Positions 1 through 13,800 of a stretch of DNA of 64,000 bases are shown one piece after another. The translations under genes and the position numbers were made by a program. The notes beneath the pieces are model-generated. The model made no database searches. It had not been told where the DNA came from and saw only the letters and a list, made by a program, of their open reading frames with translations. The stretch lies in NCBI GenBank assembly GCA_963931865.1, contig OZ007512.1, forward strand, positions 10,425,160 to 10,489,159. The letters are read 5' to 3'. The stretch's first letter is position 1. Every line of letters starts with the position of its first letter. The DNA comes from Axinella damicornis (Eukaryota > Porifera > Demospongiae > Axinellida > Axinellidae).

Positions 1-3000
1 AAGGGTAGAGTCAGGTAGAGCCAAGGTAGAGCCAAGGTAGAGTCAGGTAGAGTTAAGTTAGAGTCAGGTAGAACCAAGGCAGAGTCGGGCAGAGCCAAGG
101 TAGAGTCATGTAGAGCCACAGTAGAGTCAGGTAGAGCCAGATAGAGCCAAGGTAGAGTCAGGTAGAGCCATGCAAGGTAGAGTCAGGTAGAGTGAAGGTA
201 GAGTCAGGTTGAGCCAAGGTAGAGTTAGGTAGAGTCAGGTAGAGTCAGGTAGAACCAAGGTAGAGTCAGGTAGCGCGAAGGTAGAGTAAGGTAGAGACAA
301 GGTAGAGTCAGGTAGAGTGAAGGTAGAGTCAGGGTAGAGACAAGGTAGAGTCAGGTAGAGTCAGGTAGAGTCAGGATAGAGTCAGGTAGAGGCAAGGTAG
401 AGTCAGGTAGAGTGAAGGTAGAGTCAGGTAGAGCCAAGGTAGAGTCGGGCAGAGCCAAGGTTGAGTCAGGTAGAGCCAAGGTAGAGTCAGGTAGAGCCAA
501 GGTAGAGTCAGGTAAAGTCAGGTGGAGTCAGGTAGAGTGAAGGTAGAGTCAGGGTAGAGTCAGGGTAGAGTCAGGTAGAGACAAGGTAGAGTCAAGGTAG
601 AGTCAAGTAGAGTCAGGTAGAGCCAAGGTAGAGCCAAGGTAGAGTCAGGTAGAGTGAAGGTAGAGTCAGGTAGAACCAAGGTAGAGTCAGGTAGAGACAA
701 GGTAGAGTCAAGGTAGAGTCAGGTAGAGTCAGGTAGAGTCAGGTAGAGCCAAGGTAGAGTCAAGTAGATCGAAGGTAGAGCCAGGTAGAGTGCAGGTAGA
801 GTCAGGTAGAGCCAAGGTAGAGTCATGTAGAGTTAGGTAGAACCAAGGTAGAGTCAGGTAGAGCGAAGTTAGAGTCAGGTAGAGCCAAGGTAGAGTCAGG
901 TAGAGTGAAGGTAGAGTCAGGGTAGAGTCAGGTAGAGCCAAGGTAGAGCCAAGGTAGAGTCAGGTAGAGTTAAGTTAGAGTCAGGTAGAACCAAGGCAGA
1001 GTCGGGCAGAGCCAAGGTAGAGTCATGTAGAGCCACAGTAGAGTCAGGTAGAGCCAGATAGAGCCAAGGTAGAGTCAGGTAGAGCCATGCAAGGTAGAGT
1101 CAGGTAGAGTGAAGGAAGAGTCAGGTTGAGCCAAGGTAGAGTTAGGTAGAGTCAGGTAGAGTCAGGTAGAGAAAGATAGAGCCAAGGTAGAGTCAAGTAG
1201 ATCGAAGGTAGAGTCATGTTGAGCCAGGTAGAATGCAGGTAGAGTCAGGTAGAGCCAACGTAGAGTCATGTAGAGTTAGGTAGAACCAAGGTAGAGTCAG
1301 GTAGAGCAAAGGTAGAGTCAGGTAGAGCCAAGGTAGAGTCAGGTAGAGTGAAGGTAGAGTCAGGGTAGAGTCAGGTAGAGCCAAGGTAGAGCCAAGGTAG
1401 AGTCAGGTAGAGTGAAGGTAGAGTCAGGTAGAACCAAGGTAGAGTCGGGCAGAGCCAAGGTAGAGTCAGGTAGAGCCTCGGTAGAGTTAGGTAGAGCCAG
1501 ATAGAGCCAAGGTAGAGTCAGGTAGAGCCATGCAAGGTAGAGTCAGGTAGAGTGAAGGTAGAGTCAGGTAGAGCCAAGGTAGAGTCAGTTAGAGTCAGAT
1601 AGAGTCAGGTAGAACCAAGGTAGAGTCAGGTAGAGCGAAGGTAGAGTAAGGTAGAGCCAAGGTAGAGTCAGGTAGAGTGAAGGTAGAGTCAGGGTAGAGA
1701 CAAGGTAGAGTCAGGTAGAGTCAGGTAGAGTCAGGATAGAGTCAGGTAGAGGCAAGGTAGAGTCAGGTAGAGCCAAGGTAGAGTTGGGTAGAGTGAAGGT
1801 AGAATCAGGTAGAGCCAAGGTAGAGTCGGGGAGAGCCAAGGTAGAGTCAGGTAGAGCCAAGGTAGAGTCAGGTAGAGCCAAGGTAGAGTCAGGTAAAGTC
1901 AGGTAGAGTCAGTTAGAGTCAGGTAGAGTCAGGTAGAGTGAAGCTAGAGTCAGGTAGAACCAAGGTAGAGTAAGGTAGAGACAAGGTAGAGTCAAGGTAG
2001 AGTCAGGTAGAGTCAGGTGGAGTCAGGTAGAGCCAAGTTAGAGTTAAGTAGAGCGAAGGTGGAGTTAGGTAGAGTGAAGGTAGAGTCAGGTAGAGCCAAG
2101 GTAGAGTCAGGTAGAGTGAAGGTAGAATCAGGGTAGAGTCAGTTAGAGACAAGGTAGAGTCAAGGTAGAGTCAGGTAGAGTGAAGGTAGTGTCAGGTAGA
2201 ACCAAAGTAGAGTGAGGTAGAGCCAAGGTAGAGTCAGGTAGAGCCAAGGTAGAGTCAGGTAGAGTGAAGGTAGAGTCAGGTAGAACCAAGGTAGAGTCAG
2301 GTAGAGACAAGGTAGAGTCAAGGTAGAGTCAGGTAGAGTCAGGTAGAGTCAGGTAGAGTGAAGGTAGAGTCAGGGTAGAGTCAGGTAGAGACAAGGTAGA
2401 GTCAAGGTAGAGTCAGGTAGAGTCAGGTAGAGCCAAGGTAGAGTCAGGTAGAGTAAAGGTAGAGTCAGGGTAGAGTCAGGTAGAGCCAAGGTAGAGCCAA
2501 GGTAGAGTCAGGTAGAGTGAAGGTAGAGTCAGGTAGAGCCAGATAGAGCCAAGGTAGAGTCAGGTAGAGCCATGCAAGGTAGAGTCAGGTAGAGTGAAGT
2601 TAGAGTCAGGTAGAGCCAAGGTAGAGTCAGTTAGAGTCAGGTAGAGTCAGGTAGAACCAAGGTAGAGTCAGGTAGAGCGAAGGTAGAGTAAGGTAGAGCC
2701 AAGGTAGAGTCAGGTAGAGTGAAGGTAGAGTCAGGGTAGAGAAAAGGTAGAGTCAGGTAGAGTCAGGTAGAGTCAGGATAGAGTCAGGTAGAGGCAAGGT
2801 AGAGTCAGGTAGAGCCAAGGTAGAGTTGGGTAGAGTGAAGGTAGAGTCAGGTAGAGCCAAGGTAGAGTCGGGCAGAGCCAAGGTAGAGTCAGGTAGAGCC
2901 AAGGTAGAGTCAGGTAGAGCCAAGGTAGAGTGAAGGTAGAGTCAGGTAGAGTCAGGTAGAGTCAGGTAGAGTGAAGGTAGAGTCAGGTAGAACCAAGGTA

Positions 3001-6000
3001 GAGTAAGGTAGAGACAAGGTAGAGTCAAGGTAGAGTCAGGTAGAGTCAGGTGGAGTCAGGTAGAGCCAAGTTAGAGTTAAGTAGAGCGAAGGTGGAGTTA
3101 GGTAGAGCCAGGTAGAGCCAAGGTAGGGTCAGGTAGAGTGAAGGTAGAGTCAGGTAGAACCCAGGTAGAGTCGGGCAGAGCCAAGGTAGAGTCAGGTAGA
3201 GCCACGGTAGAGTCAGGTAGAGCCAGGTAGAGCTAAGGTAGAGTCTGGTAGAGTCAGGAAGAGTCAGGTAGAGCCAAGGTAGAGTCAGGTAGAGTGAAGG
3301 TAGAGTCAGGTAGAGCCAGATAGAGCCAAGGTATAGTCAGATAGAGTGAAGGTAGAGTCAGGTTGAGCCAAGGTAGAGTCAGGTAGAGTCAGGTAGAGTC
3401 AGGTAGAACCAAGGTAGAGTCAGGTAGTGCGAAGGTAGAGTAAGGTAGAGCCAAGGTAGAGTCAGGTAGAGTGAAGGTAGAGTCAGGGTAGAGACAAGGT
3501 AGAGTCAGGTAGAGTCAGGTAGAGTCAGGATAGAGTCAGGTAGAGCCAAGGTAGAGTCAGGTAGAGCCAAGGTAGAGTCAGGTAGAGTGAAGGTAGAGTC
3601 AGGTAGAGCCAAGGTAGAGTCGGGCAGAGCCAAGGTTGAGTCAGGTAGAGCCAAGGTAGAGTCAGGTAGAGCCAAGGTAGAGTCAGGTAAAGTCAGGTAG
3701 AGTCAGTTAGAGCCAAGGTAGAGTCAGGTAGAGTGAAGGTAGAGTCAGGGTAGAGTCAGGGTAGAGTCAGGTAGAGACAAGGTAGAGTCGAGGTAGAGTC
3801 AAGTAGAGTCAGGTAGAGCCAAGATAGGGCCAAGGTAGAGTCAGGTAGAGTGAAGGTAGAGTCAGGTAGAACCAAGGTAGAGACAGGTAGAGACAAGGTA
3901 AAGTCAAGATAGAGTCAGGTAGAGTCAGGTAGAGTCAGGTAGAGCCAAGGTAGAGTCAAGTAGATTGAAGGTAGAGCCCGGTAGAGTGCAGGTAGAGTCA
4001 GGTAGAGCCAAGTTAGAGTCATGTAGAGTTAGGTAGAACCAAGGTAAAGTCAGGTAGAGTGAAGGTAGAGTCAGGGTAGAGTCAGCCAATGTAGAGCCAA
4101 GGTAGAGTCAGGTAGAGTGAAGGTAGAGTCAGGTAGAACCAAGGTAGAGTCGGGCAGAGCCAAGGTAGAGTCAGGTAGAGCCACGGTAGAGTCAGGTAGA
4201 GCCAGATAGAGCCAAGGTAGAGTCAGGTAGAGCCATGCAAGGTAAAGTCAGGTAGAGTGAAGGTAGAGTCAGGTTGAGCCAAGGTAGAGTCAGGTAGAGT
4301 CAGGTAGAGTCAGGTAGAACCAAGGTAGAGTCAGGTAGAGCCAAGGTAGAGTCAGGCAGAGTGAAGGTAGAGTCAGGGTAGAGACAAGGTAGAGTCAGGT
4401 AGAGTCAGGTAGAGTCAGGATAGAGTCAGGTAGAGCCAAGGTAGAGTCAGATAGAGTCAGGTAGAGTCAGGTAGAGTCAGGTAGAACCAAGGTAGAGTCA
4501 GGTAGAGCAAAGGTAGAGTAAGGTAGAACCAAGGTAGAGTCAGGTAGAGCGAAGGTAGAGTCAGGTAGAGTCAGGTAGAGTCAGGTAGAACCAAGGTAGA
4601 GTCAGGTAGAGCAAAGGTAGAGTAAGGTTTAGCCAAGGTAGAGACAGGTAGAGTGAAGGTAGAGTCAGGGTAGAGACAAGGTAGAGTCAGGTAGAGTCAG
4701 GTAGAGTCAGGATAGAGTCAGGTAGAGCCAAGGTAGAGTCAGGAAGAGCCTAGGTAGAGTCAGGTAGAGTGAAGGTAGAGTCAGGTAGAGCCAAGGTAGA
4801 GTCGGGCAGAGCCAAGGTTGAGTCAGGTAGAGCCAAGGTAGAGTCAGGTAGAGCCAAGGTAGAGTCAGGTAAAGTCAGGTGGAGTCAGGTAGAGTGAAGG
4901 TAGAGTCAGGGTAGAGTCAGGGTAGAGTCAGGTAGAGACAAGGTAGAGTCAAGGTAGAGTCAAGTAGAGTCAGGTAGAGCCAAGGTAGAGCCAAGGTAGA
5001 GTCAGGTAGAGTGAAGGTAGAGTCAGGTAGAACCAAGGTAGAGTCAGGAAGAGACAACGTAGAGTCAAGGTAGAGTCAGGTAGAGTCAGGTAGAGTCAGG
5101 TAGAGCCAAGGTAGAGTCAAGTAGATCGAAGGTAGAGCCAGGTAGAGTGCAGGTAGAGTCAGGTAGAGCCAAGGTAGAGTCATGTAGAGTTAGGTAGAAC
5201 CAAGGTAGAGTCAGGTAGAGCGAAGTTAGAGTCAGGTAGAGCCAAGGTAGAGTCAGGTAGAGTGAAGGTAGAGTAAGGGTAGAGTCAGGTAGAGCCAAGG
5301 TAGAGCCAAGGTAGAGTCAGGTAGAGTTAAGTTAGAGTCAGGTAGAACCAAGGCAGAGTCGGGCAGAGCCAAGGTAGAGTCATGTAGAGCCACAGTAGAG
5401 TCAGGTAGAGCCAGATAGAGCCAAGGTAGAGTCAGGTAGAGCCATGCAAGGTAGAGTCAGGTAGAGTGAAGGTAGAGTCAGGTTGAGCCAAGGTAGAGTT
5501 AGGTAGAGTCAGGTAGAGTCAGGTAGAACCAAGGTAGAGTCAGGTAGCGCGAAGGTAGAGTAAGGTAGAGACAAGGTAGAGTCAGGTAGAGTGAAGGTAG
5601 AGTCAGGGTAGAGACAAGGTAGAGTCAGGTAGAGTCAGGTAGAGTCAGGATAGAGTCAGGTAGAGGCAAGGTAGAGTCAGGTAGAGTGAAGGTAGAGTCA
5701 GGTAGAGCCAAGGTAGAGTCGGGCAGAGCCAAGGTTGAGTCAGGTAGAGCCAAGGTAGAGTCAGGTAGAGCCAAGGTAGAGTCAGGTAAAGTCAGGTGGA
5801 GTCAGGTAGAGTGAAGGTAGAGTCAGGGTAGAGTCAGGGTAGAGTCAGGTAGAGACAAGGTAGAGTCAAGGTAGAGTCAAGTAGAGTCAGGTAGAGCCAA
5901 GGTAGAGCCAAGGTAGAGTCAGGTAGAGTGAAGGTAGAGTCAGGTAGAACCAAGGTAGAGTCAGGTAGAGACAAGGTAGAGTCAAGGTAGAGTCAGGTAG

Positions 6001-7668
6001 AGTCAGGTAGAGTCAGGTAGAGCCAAGGTAGAGTCAAGTAGATCGAAGGTAGAGCCAGGTAGAGTGCAGGTAGAGTCAGGTAGAGCCAAGGTAGAGTCAT
6101 GTAGAGTTAGGTAGAACCAAGGTAGAGTCAGGTAGAGCGAAGTTAGAGTCAGGTAGAGCCAAGGTAGAGTCAGGTAGAGTGAAGGTAGAGTCAGGGTAGA
6201 GTCAGGTAGAGCCAAGGTAGAGCCAAGGTAGAGTCAGGTAGAGTTAAGTTAGAGTCAGGTAGAACCAAGGCAGAGTCGGGCAGAGCCAAGGTAGAGTCAT
6301 GTAGAGCCACAGTAGAGTCAGGTAGAGCCAGATAGAGCCAAGGTAGAGTCAGGTAGAGCCATGCAAGGTAGAGTCAGGTAGAGTGAAGGAAGAGTCAGGT
6401 TGAGCCAAGGTAGAGTTAGGTAGAGTCAGGTAGAGTCAGGTAGAACCAAGGTAGAGTCAGGTAGCGCGAAGGTAGAGTAAGGTAGAGACAAGGTAGAGTC
6501 AGGTAGAGTGAAGGTAGAGTCAGGGTAGAGACAAGGTAGAGTCAGGTAGAGTCAGGTAGAGTCAGGATAGAGTCAGGTAGAGCCAAGGTAGAGTCAGGTA
6601 GAGCCAAGGTAGTGTCAGGTAGAGTTAAGGTAGAGTCAGGTAGAGTGAAGGTAGAGTCAGGTAGAGCCAAGGTAGAGTCAGGTAGAGTGAAGGTAGAGTC
6701 AGGGTAGAGTCAGTTAGAGACAAGGTAGAGTCAAGGTAGAGTCAGGTAGAGTGAAGGTAGAGTCAGGTAGAACCAAAGTAGAGTGAGGTAGAGCCAAGGT
6801 AGAGTCAGGTAGAGCCAAGGTAGAGTCAGGTAGAGTGAAGGTAGAGTCAGGTAGAACCAAGGTAGAGTCAGGTAAAGACAAGGTAGAGTCAAGGTAGAGT
6901 CAGGTAGAGTCAGGTAGAGTCAGGTAGAGCCAAGGTAGAGTCAGGGTAGAGTCAGGTAGAGACAAGGTAGAGTCAAGGTAGAGTCAGGTAGAGTCAGGTA
7001 GAGCCAAGGTAGAGCTAAGGTAGAGTCAGGTAAAGTGAAGGTAGAGTCAGGTAGAACCAAGGTAGAGTCGGGCAGAGCCAAGGTAGAGTCAGGTAGAGCC
7101 ACGGTAGAGTCAGGTAGAGCCAGGTAGAGTCAAGGTAGAGTCAGGTAGAGTCATGCAAGGTAGAGTCAGGTAGAGTGAAGGTAGAGACAGGTAGAGCCAA
7201 GGTAGAGTCAGGTAGAGTCAGGTAGAGTCAGGTAGAGAGAAGGTAGAGTCAGATAGAGTGAAGGTAGAGTCAGGGTAGAGACAAGGTAGAGTCAGTTAGA
7301 GTCAGGTAGAGTCAGGTAAAGTCAGATTAAGTCAGGTAGAGCCAAGGTAGAGTCAGGTAGAGCCAAGGTAGAGTCAGGTAGAGCCAAGGTAGAGTCAGGT
7401 AGAGTGAAGTTAGAGTCAGGTAGAGCCAAGGTAGAGTCGGGTAGAGTGAAGGTAGAGTCAGGTAAAGTCAGATAGAGTCAGGTAGAGTCAAGGTAGAGAC
7501 CGGTAGAGCAAGGGTAGAGTCAGGGAGAGTGAAGGTAGAGTCAGGTAGAGCCAAGGTAGAGTCAGGTAGAGTGAAGGTAGAGTCAGGGTAGAGCCAGTTA
7601 GAGAAAAGGTAGAGTCAAGGTAGAGTCAGGTAGAGTGAAGGTAGAGTCAGGTAGAACCAAAATAGAGT
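1..7668. repeat. Giant 10-11 bp minisatellite array with higher-order structure
   Basis: The whole stretch is built from GGTAGAGTCA and variants (GGTAGAGCCAA, GGTAGAGTGAA, GGTAGAACCAA, GGTAGAGACAA). The units pair into about 21-bp dimers. A 917-bp higher-order unit is visible: position 1 realigns with 918, and 5275 with 6192. The block starting at 1 is also found at 5275 (offset 5274) with no difference in the roughly 900 bp I compared; divergence begins near 1170/6444. The plus strand is purine- and G-rich. The 70-codon open frames on the minus strand at 729-941, 5086-5298 and 6003-6215 are by-products of the 21-bp (7-codon) period, not genes. The array is open at the left window edge and ends at the gap. 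Confidence 0.97.
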
Positions 7669-7868
7669 NNNNNNNNNNNNNNNNNNNNNNNNNNNNNNNN
7701 NNNNNNNNNNNNNNNNNNNNNNNNNNNNNNNNNNNNNNNNNNNNNNNNNNNNNNNNNNNNNNNNNNNNNNNNNNNNNNNNNNNNNNNNNNNNNNNNNNNN
7801 NNNNNNNNNNNNNNNNNNNNNNNNNNNNNNNNNNNNNNNNNNNNNNNNNNNNNNNNNNNNNNNNNNNN
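7669..7868. other. Assembly gap (200 N)
   Basis: There are exactly 200 N between the minisatellite and the Helitron C-terminal coding sequence. A round fixed size suggests a scaffolding join of unknown true length. Adjacency of the minisatellite and the Helitron is therefore not proven. Any reading frame crossing the gap is artificial. Confidence 0.95.
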
Positions 7869-10800
7869 CAAGTGTGAGTTCCGTCTCTGTGCTCTCTGAC
7901 AGGTTGTAGTAGAATGTGTTATACTGCAAAATAGGCCTGCAGAAAAGAATACTAAGAGCAAACAAATGGAGATCGTGTCCCCATATACCTAGGGTTGCTG
8001 CTTCCCTGATGGCTTGGGTATACATTGTGAGGATACCGGATCTCGACTGCATTCGGTACGAATGAGTCAGCCCTTCCAACATGTCACGTTTGTGTTTGAT
8101 CAGGGCGTGCACACACAGAAGTCGCATCAATGCATGCAGTTCCTGGGAAGAAGTTAGTACTAAAGACAGGGCATTGTATAGGCAGTTATTGTCTTTGTGA
8201 ATAGCCACAGGCTTGAAAGTCTCAAGGAGGAGAGGGTGGCATTGTTGCGTTGCAGTGCTGTCCTGAGACAAGCCTGGGTTAGACTCAGCATATTGCACGG
8301 GCATGTTATTCAAGATGTTGACTATCGCATCAAGACTATGTGCGTGCTGAGTGACTATCCAAGCTACCTGAGCTATGGGTAGCGATGAGATATGACGCAG
8401 TAGAGTAAGGGGAGTCTGGCCTAGAGCTGTAGCAATGGCCTCTTGTAACTGCTCAACATGAGGGTTGGGTGGTAATGAAGCAAGTGTGGGGAGTGGCTTC
8501 TCGAGTTTAGGTTTTTTGGGTGGTAGAGGTTTTGATTTCGACAAGTCTGCTCGTTTCCTTTTCACAGGAACTCTTGGGGAGGGAAATGTCTTGCGCCCTT
8601 TTTTGGGTTCAGGCTCATCGGGATGAGCAGCACCCAAAAGCTTGCGCTTGGTGCCCTTTCTGGGTTCAAGTACACGTGGAACATCGTAGAGTGGCAAGTG
8701 CTTTGTGTACAACTGGCGCAGCCTGTTTACTTCATGCAAACACTTGTTACTGACAGTGACCGACTCAGGGTCAAAGGCAATTAGATGCAAGCCAGAGAGG
8801 CTTCTTACACGTGACAGTGCAACGTAGGCCATACCAGGGCTGAATACCTCTTCGGAAAGATCAATTATGGCACAGTCTAAGGAGAGACCTTGACACTTGT
8901 GGATTGTAACAGCATAGGCTAGAATCAAAGGGAATTGTTTTCTGAACACATAGAATGTTTTCATTACTTGGAATTTGCTTTTGACCTTTGCAATCTTGGT
9001 TGTTTGACCATTGTGGTCAAACTTTATGGTTACATACTGGGCACTAATTGAGGTAACAGTACCTATCGCCCCATTGACTAAGCCGTGCGCTGTGTCAATA
9101 TTTCTGCGCAGCATTACTCGCGCTCCGATTGCTATACGAAGCACAGCTTCTAGCCCGGCTGTCATGTTACAGTCTTGATTGAGCTTCTCCAGCTGTTCTG
9201 CAGCCTTTTGATTCCACTTACGAGGGCCTGCCGTCTCGTCCACATCGTCAACGCAGGGGATTTCAATGGTTTCAGCACTCAGTCTGCTGAGCATTTCACA
9301 ATTGAATTTTCTGCAAGCTTTCCTGGTGGGGAAAAGGCATACGGGGGAACGACCCTGACTTTGAAGCTCTTCAAACTTGTCCACCACCGAAGTGTGGATC
9401 AACCTTTCTTGTAGGGTTGCTTTGGCGTCATCGGTCAGAACACCAAGACGAATTTCGTTCAAAAGCTCAGAGTAGTGTGCGTCTTCTTTCTGCCGTTCAT
9501 TGACTGTCAATTCGTCGTACACCACTGTTTCTTTCCAGATGTTTACTGATGACATGCAGCCTAATCTGGTGAGAATGGCTTTGGTATGGAGTTGTTCAAA
9601 CACTGGTGCTCCATTCACTGGTGGGAGTTGAAGCAGATCACCGACAAAGAGTACGTTCATTGATCCGAACCAGTCATTGCCGCTGAAGACTTCGTCTAGC
9701 CTCAAGTGCATGTAGGCCAGGTTTAGACTTGACAGCATCGATACTTCATCGATAATTACTAGTTTCAGGTCACGAAGTGTGGTACGCAACATCTTTTGTG
9801 AACCTTTTGGGAGTGACCAGTACTGAGCTGTCTTTCCTTCGTGTTCGATGGGCAACTGGAACAGTCGATGCACAGTGACACCACCGATATTGAAGGCAGC
9901 TATCCCTGTAGGTGCAGCCACAACACATGTGACTCTACTGGTTTGGTCTTTCCAGATTTCGGCAACCTTGGCCTGGATGGTCTGAATGAGGAAGGACTTG
10001 CCGGTCCCTCCGACCCCACTGATGAACATCTGGAGTGGCTTCAATGCTGAGCACTCACAGGTACCCATCTCGTGTTGTTGTTGGTGGGTTAGGTGTTCAG
10101 TTACACGATTGAAGATGCGATCCTGGTCACAATTGAGCATAGAGACACGCTCTTCCAGGCTGAACTGGTGGGTCAGGTGACCCTGCAAATCTTCCACGTC
10201 TTTCATGGTGTCTCTTGCTTCACCCGTTACTTCCGGTCCATTGTCATCGTCACCGTGTGGGTCAATCTTTTGCTCTTGTTCTCTTGCTTCGGCGATTTTT
10301 GTTACATTACTGTTGGCTGCCAGTATATTCTGCAATTTGTCGTGATGAGCAAGCAAGTTGGAATTGTCACCCAATAGGAGATTGAAGGCGGCTTCAGCAG
10401 TTCCAGCTTCACCAATCAAATCATCCTCATCCCTAAATGGGGTGAAAAGTAGGATGAGAGCATAGAAGTAGTCCTCCCTCTGTCCTTCCTTTTCGGGGTC
10501 GTAGAGTTTGTGGTTTGGTAGGCATGGCTTTGTAAGCTTGCGGCATATCTGTCTACCTCTCCTGTCTTTGCCACACCTTTCGTAGTACCTCACATAGTCG
10601 TAAAGACACAAGTCTTCCAACTGTGTCGGCCTTTCTGGGTAGAAGGTGTCGATCAAGTTGTCTTCAAATACGTCGGTCGAGTTGGGATTAGTTTCTCGAA
10701 GTTTGACCAGATCCTTGTGGCTCCGTAGCCTGCGCTTGCGCTTGTGGGGCAAAGCAGCATCAATCCATTTCACTGTGTCGGACTTTTCACACAGGTGATC

Positions 10801-13800
10801 TCCCAACAGGAGGTCACTGGCCTCATAAAGACCACACTCTCGGGAGCGTAAGCTTCTAATACCAAAGCTCCACAGACGGCTGTATATGCTCCTGTTGGAA
10901 CTGACCTCCTGCCACATGTCTTGCATGTTGCTGCGCTCTGCCTTTGTGACATACCCTGTGACATAGTGAGCCAGAGCAAGTGACGATTCTGCTATGAACT
11001 GTATGTCGATGTTTGCTCTCCACAGCAGGAGCAGTAGAGGGTTGTAGTCATTGACTCGAATTTCGTGTGGGCCTCGGGGAAGGCAGTATATCTTCTTTCT
11101 GCTTTTCAGGCATGTGTCCACGTCGTTCAGAGATGCTGTCTCACTCTCGTCACGTGGAAACCCAAACTTGCACCTTGTGACGAAAGCACCCTTGAATTTC
11201 CTCCTCCGTTTGCAGTAGGCGCTGCACTTGTGCATTTGGTATTTGGTTACCAGGCGGTGCAATTCTGGATTTGTTGCTTCATCGGGAATGCGGCAAGTGA
11301 TCCTTTCCTGGATCCATTTCAGTACCTCTTGCTCAGGATCCTGTTGTATGACGGGAGCATCCTGTATCCACAGCACCACATGGTAATGGGGAGCTCCACG
11401 AGCCTGGTACTCCTTTTTGAAGTAGTGGTGTGAGACTGTCCCTAGTACCTTGCCTTTGATGATGACAGTGTTGAAAAAGTCATGAAACTTCTGAGAGAAC
11501 TTTCTGGACACCGATATGGGATCCTCAGCACACAGCCTTCCAATTGGGTAGCTGTCCTGCACATTGTTCACTTTCCTCAAGTACTTTGTAATGTGTGGAC
11601 AGTCGTACTCCGCACAGCTGAAAGTGAGGAACAATGTTGGCGATCCTGACTCGCGAACCATACACCTCAATTCACTACTGCGGAGGAACCAATACTGTTT
11701 GCTGCCCCGGACGCTTGCAAACATTGTGGAGAGGTTGCCTTCAACGTCCTGATCCGATTTCGAAACTTTGTCCAAAAAGCGGTCCACAGGCATGCTGTGC
11801 TGTTGAGTTTTCTTGAGAAGGTTGTAGATACCTGCGGACAACTCGCGCATCTCCTTCTGCCAAAGCAAGAAGAAGACGTACTGGGCATCTTTCCTGAATC
11901 GTGGATCGACGTTTAGTAACCTGGACTTTGCATATTCACTGGACGATATCTTGGATTGACGCGAGTGAAATTCTCCAAATCTTCCACTCGGAAAGAGATG
12001 TGGGAAGCAAAGCACGTCCAGAAATTTCTGCCGGGAATCCAGTGTGTCCTCGTTGACGTGTAGCAGCTTGTACTGCTCAATGTCGCTGGTAGTGTTATGC
12101 ATCTGGTTGAGAGACCTGATGGTTAGTTTCTGAAAACTCGCCACGTCTTCTTTAGTGGCTTTGACCAGCATGGAACTCGTCGTGGAGTCAACAGTTTCGA
12201 TGACTTCCTTCGTAGCTTCGTCCACTGAAGCATCCGAAACGTTGCGATAGAAAATGTTGACACGCTTTAACGTATGCAGTGCCGCCCTGAGCGCATTGAC
12301 GTCCACAATGCTCCGCCACACTACTTTGGACTTTGTCACCTTGCCGTTGACCATAATGTACAGTTCTGGGCTAGGCAAGGTTTGTTCTGCTTGCGAGGCA
12401 GAAGTGGTACTCCCTTTGGGAATATCAATTCCGTCAAGGGTTTCAACAGTTTTGCTAAGCGGCAAAGGCAGGAAAAACATCGTTCCCTTGCAAGCACGCA
12501 GCGAGTTATAGCTTGGCACCTTGGCTGTATACGTCCCTAGTCGGACGACAGTTTGGAAAGCCTTGGCTCGCTGAATGAGCTGTTTGCTAAGAGCGTCCAA
12601 GTTGGAGAGTTCTGGGGGTACAGGCTCGGTCTCTAGACCATTCAAAATGCAACGGCAAGGAAGCTTGTTCTTGTTCAGCAAAGGACGACAGTACGCACAA
12701 ACGTACATGACGTCACTCTCTGCACTTGGATTGCGGTGCAAAATGTGCTGTTTGAGCTGAGCCCACATGCGAGAGCTGAATTTCTTGTCGTCGCGCTTGA
12801 ACTGCGTTACACTCCTTCTTAGAAAGAGACGCTCACAACTACAGCATGCATGCTGTGGGTCATCACTCACTTTTTTTTCTAGCTCCGTGATAAGCTTCGC
12901 ATGCTTAATCTGAAGCTGTGTCTCAATGCCCGGAAGGCCAGGCACTGAACAATCGGGAACGACGTCATCGTATTCACTGACTTCCTCTGAAAAGAGGTCA
13001 TCCAAATCTTTGATGGCAGCAAGTTCCATAAGCTGCTTGAAATCAGCAGCACACAGACTTGCATCAATTTTGTGGACATCCCGGTCGTGTTGCCGCGCAA
13101 GGTAAATCAATCGATGAAACCTGCGCAGCAGTGGGTAGTGAGTGGATGCCGCTCTCACAATTCGCAGTAAGCTTTTGCAGTGTCCGCTCGCACACGTCAG
13201 AGGATGTCCCATTAGCTGTCGACTGGGGTCATCCTCGTCGGAGGGGAACACCTCTGGGTCAGCAGAGCAAGGCATCACGTAATGCCCGTTCTCACAACCA
13301 CTATCGATGTTCTCCAACTCGTGGCGAAGTTCCTGCATTGGAAGTTTGAAAACATCCTTTGCCCTCTGAATGGAAGCGACCTCATCATCGGTAGGTAGCT
13401 TGCATTCAGCCGTGCATTTCCACTTTCGTAAGCAACCAGTTTGCTTGTCATGCTCTATTTCGTCGGCAACAAAGCACTTTCCTTGCTCATCAACCGGAAT
13501 TATCGAGCGTTGCTTGATGCACGTGTATGCCGCATCGTAGAAATACGGCTCTGATGAAGCCGTGTGGCACCTTGGCCCAAAATCCTTTGGGATCACCAAG
13601 TTGTTTATTGCGCGTATGGCAGAGAGCAGTTCTCCTGCCCACTGTTTGCGCTTTTTCAAGATTCGGTTCAAAATTCGCTTTGCAGCGATTCTACACACTG
13701 CTATTGTCAACTCAGTGCGTGACATGCGCTTAGCAGTACTTTGATACTTTTTCTTGAAGACTTCTATTAATTTCACTGCTTGTTTACGATTGCCAATCAG

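Noticed and set aside
729..6215. Three identical 70-codon frames (LTLPSLYLTLP type) in the minisatellite
   Set aside because: They are products of the 7-codon period of the repeat; there is no start context and no non-repeat sequence.
7615..7877. Frames running through the N gap, including the apparent C-terminus of the Helitron protein in the minisatellite
   Set aside because: Codons of N carry no information and the flanking join is uncertain.
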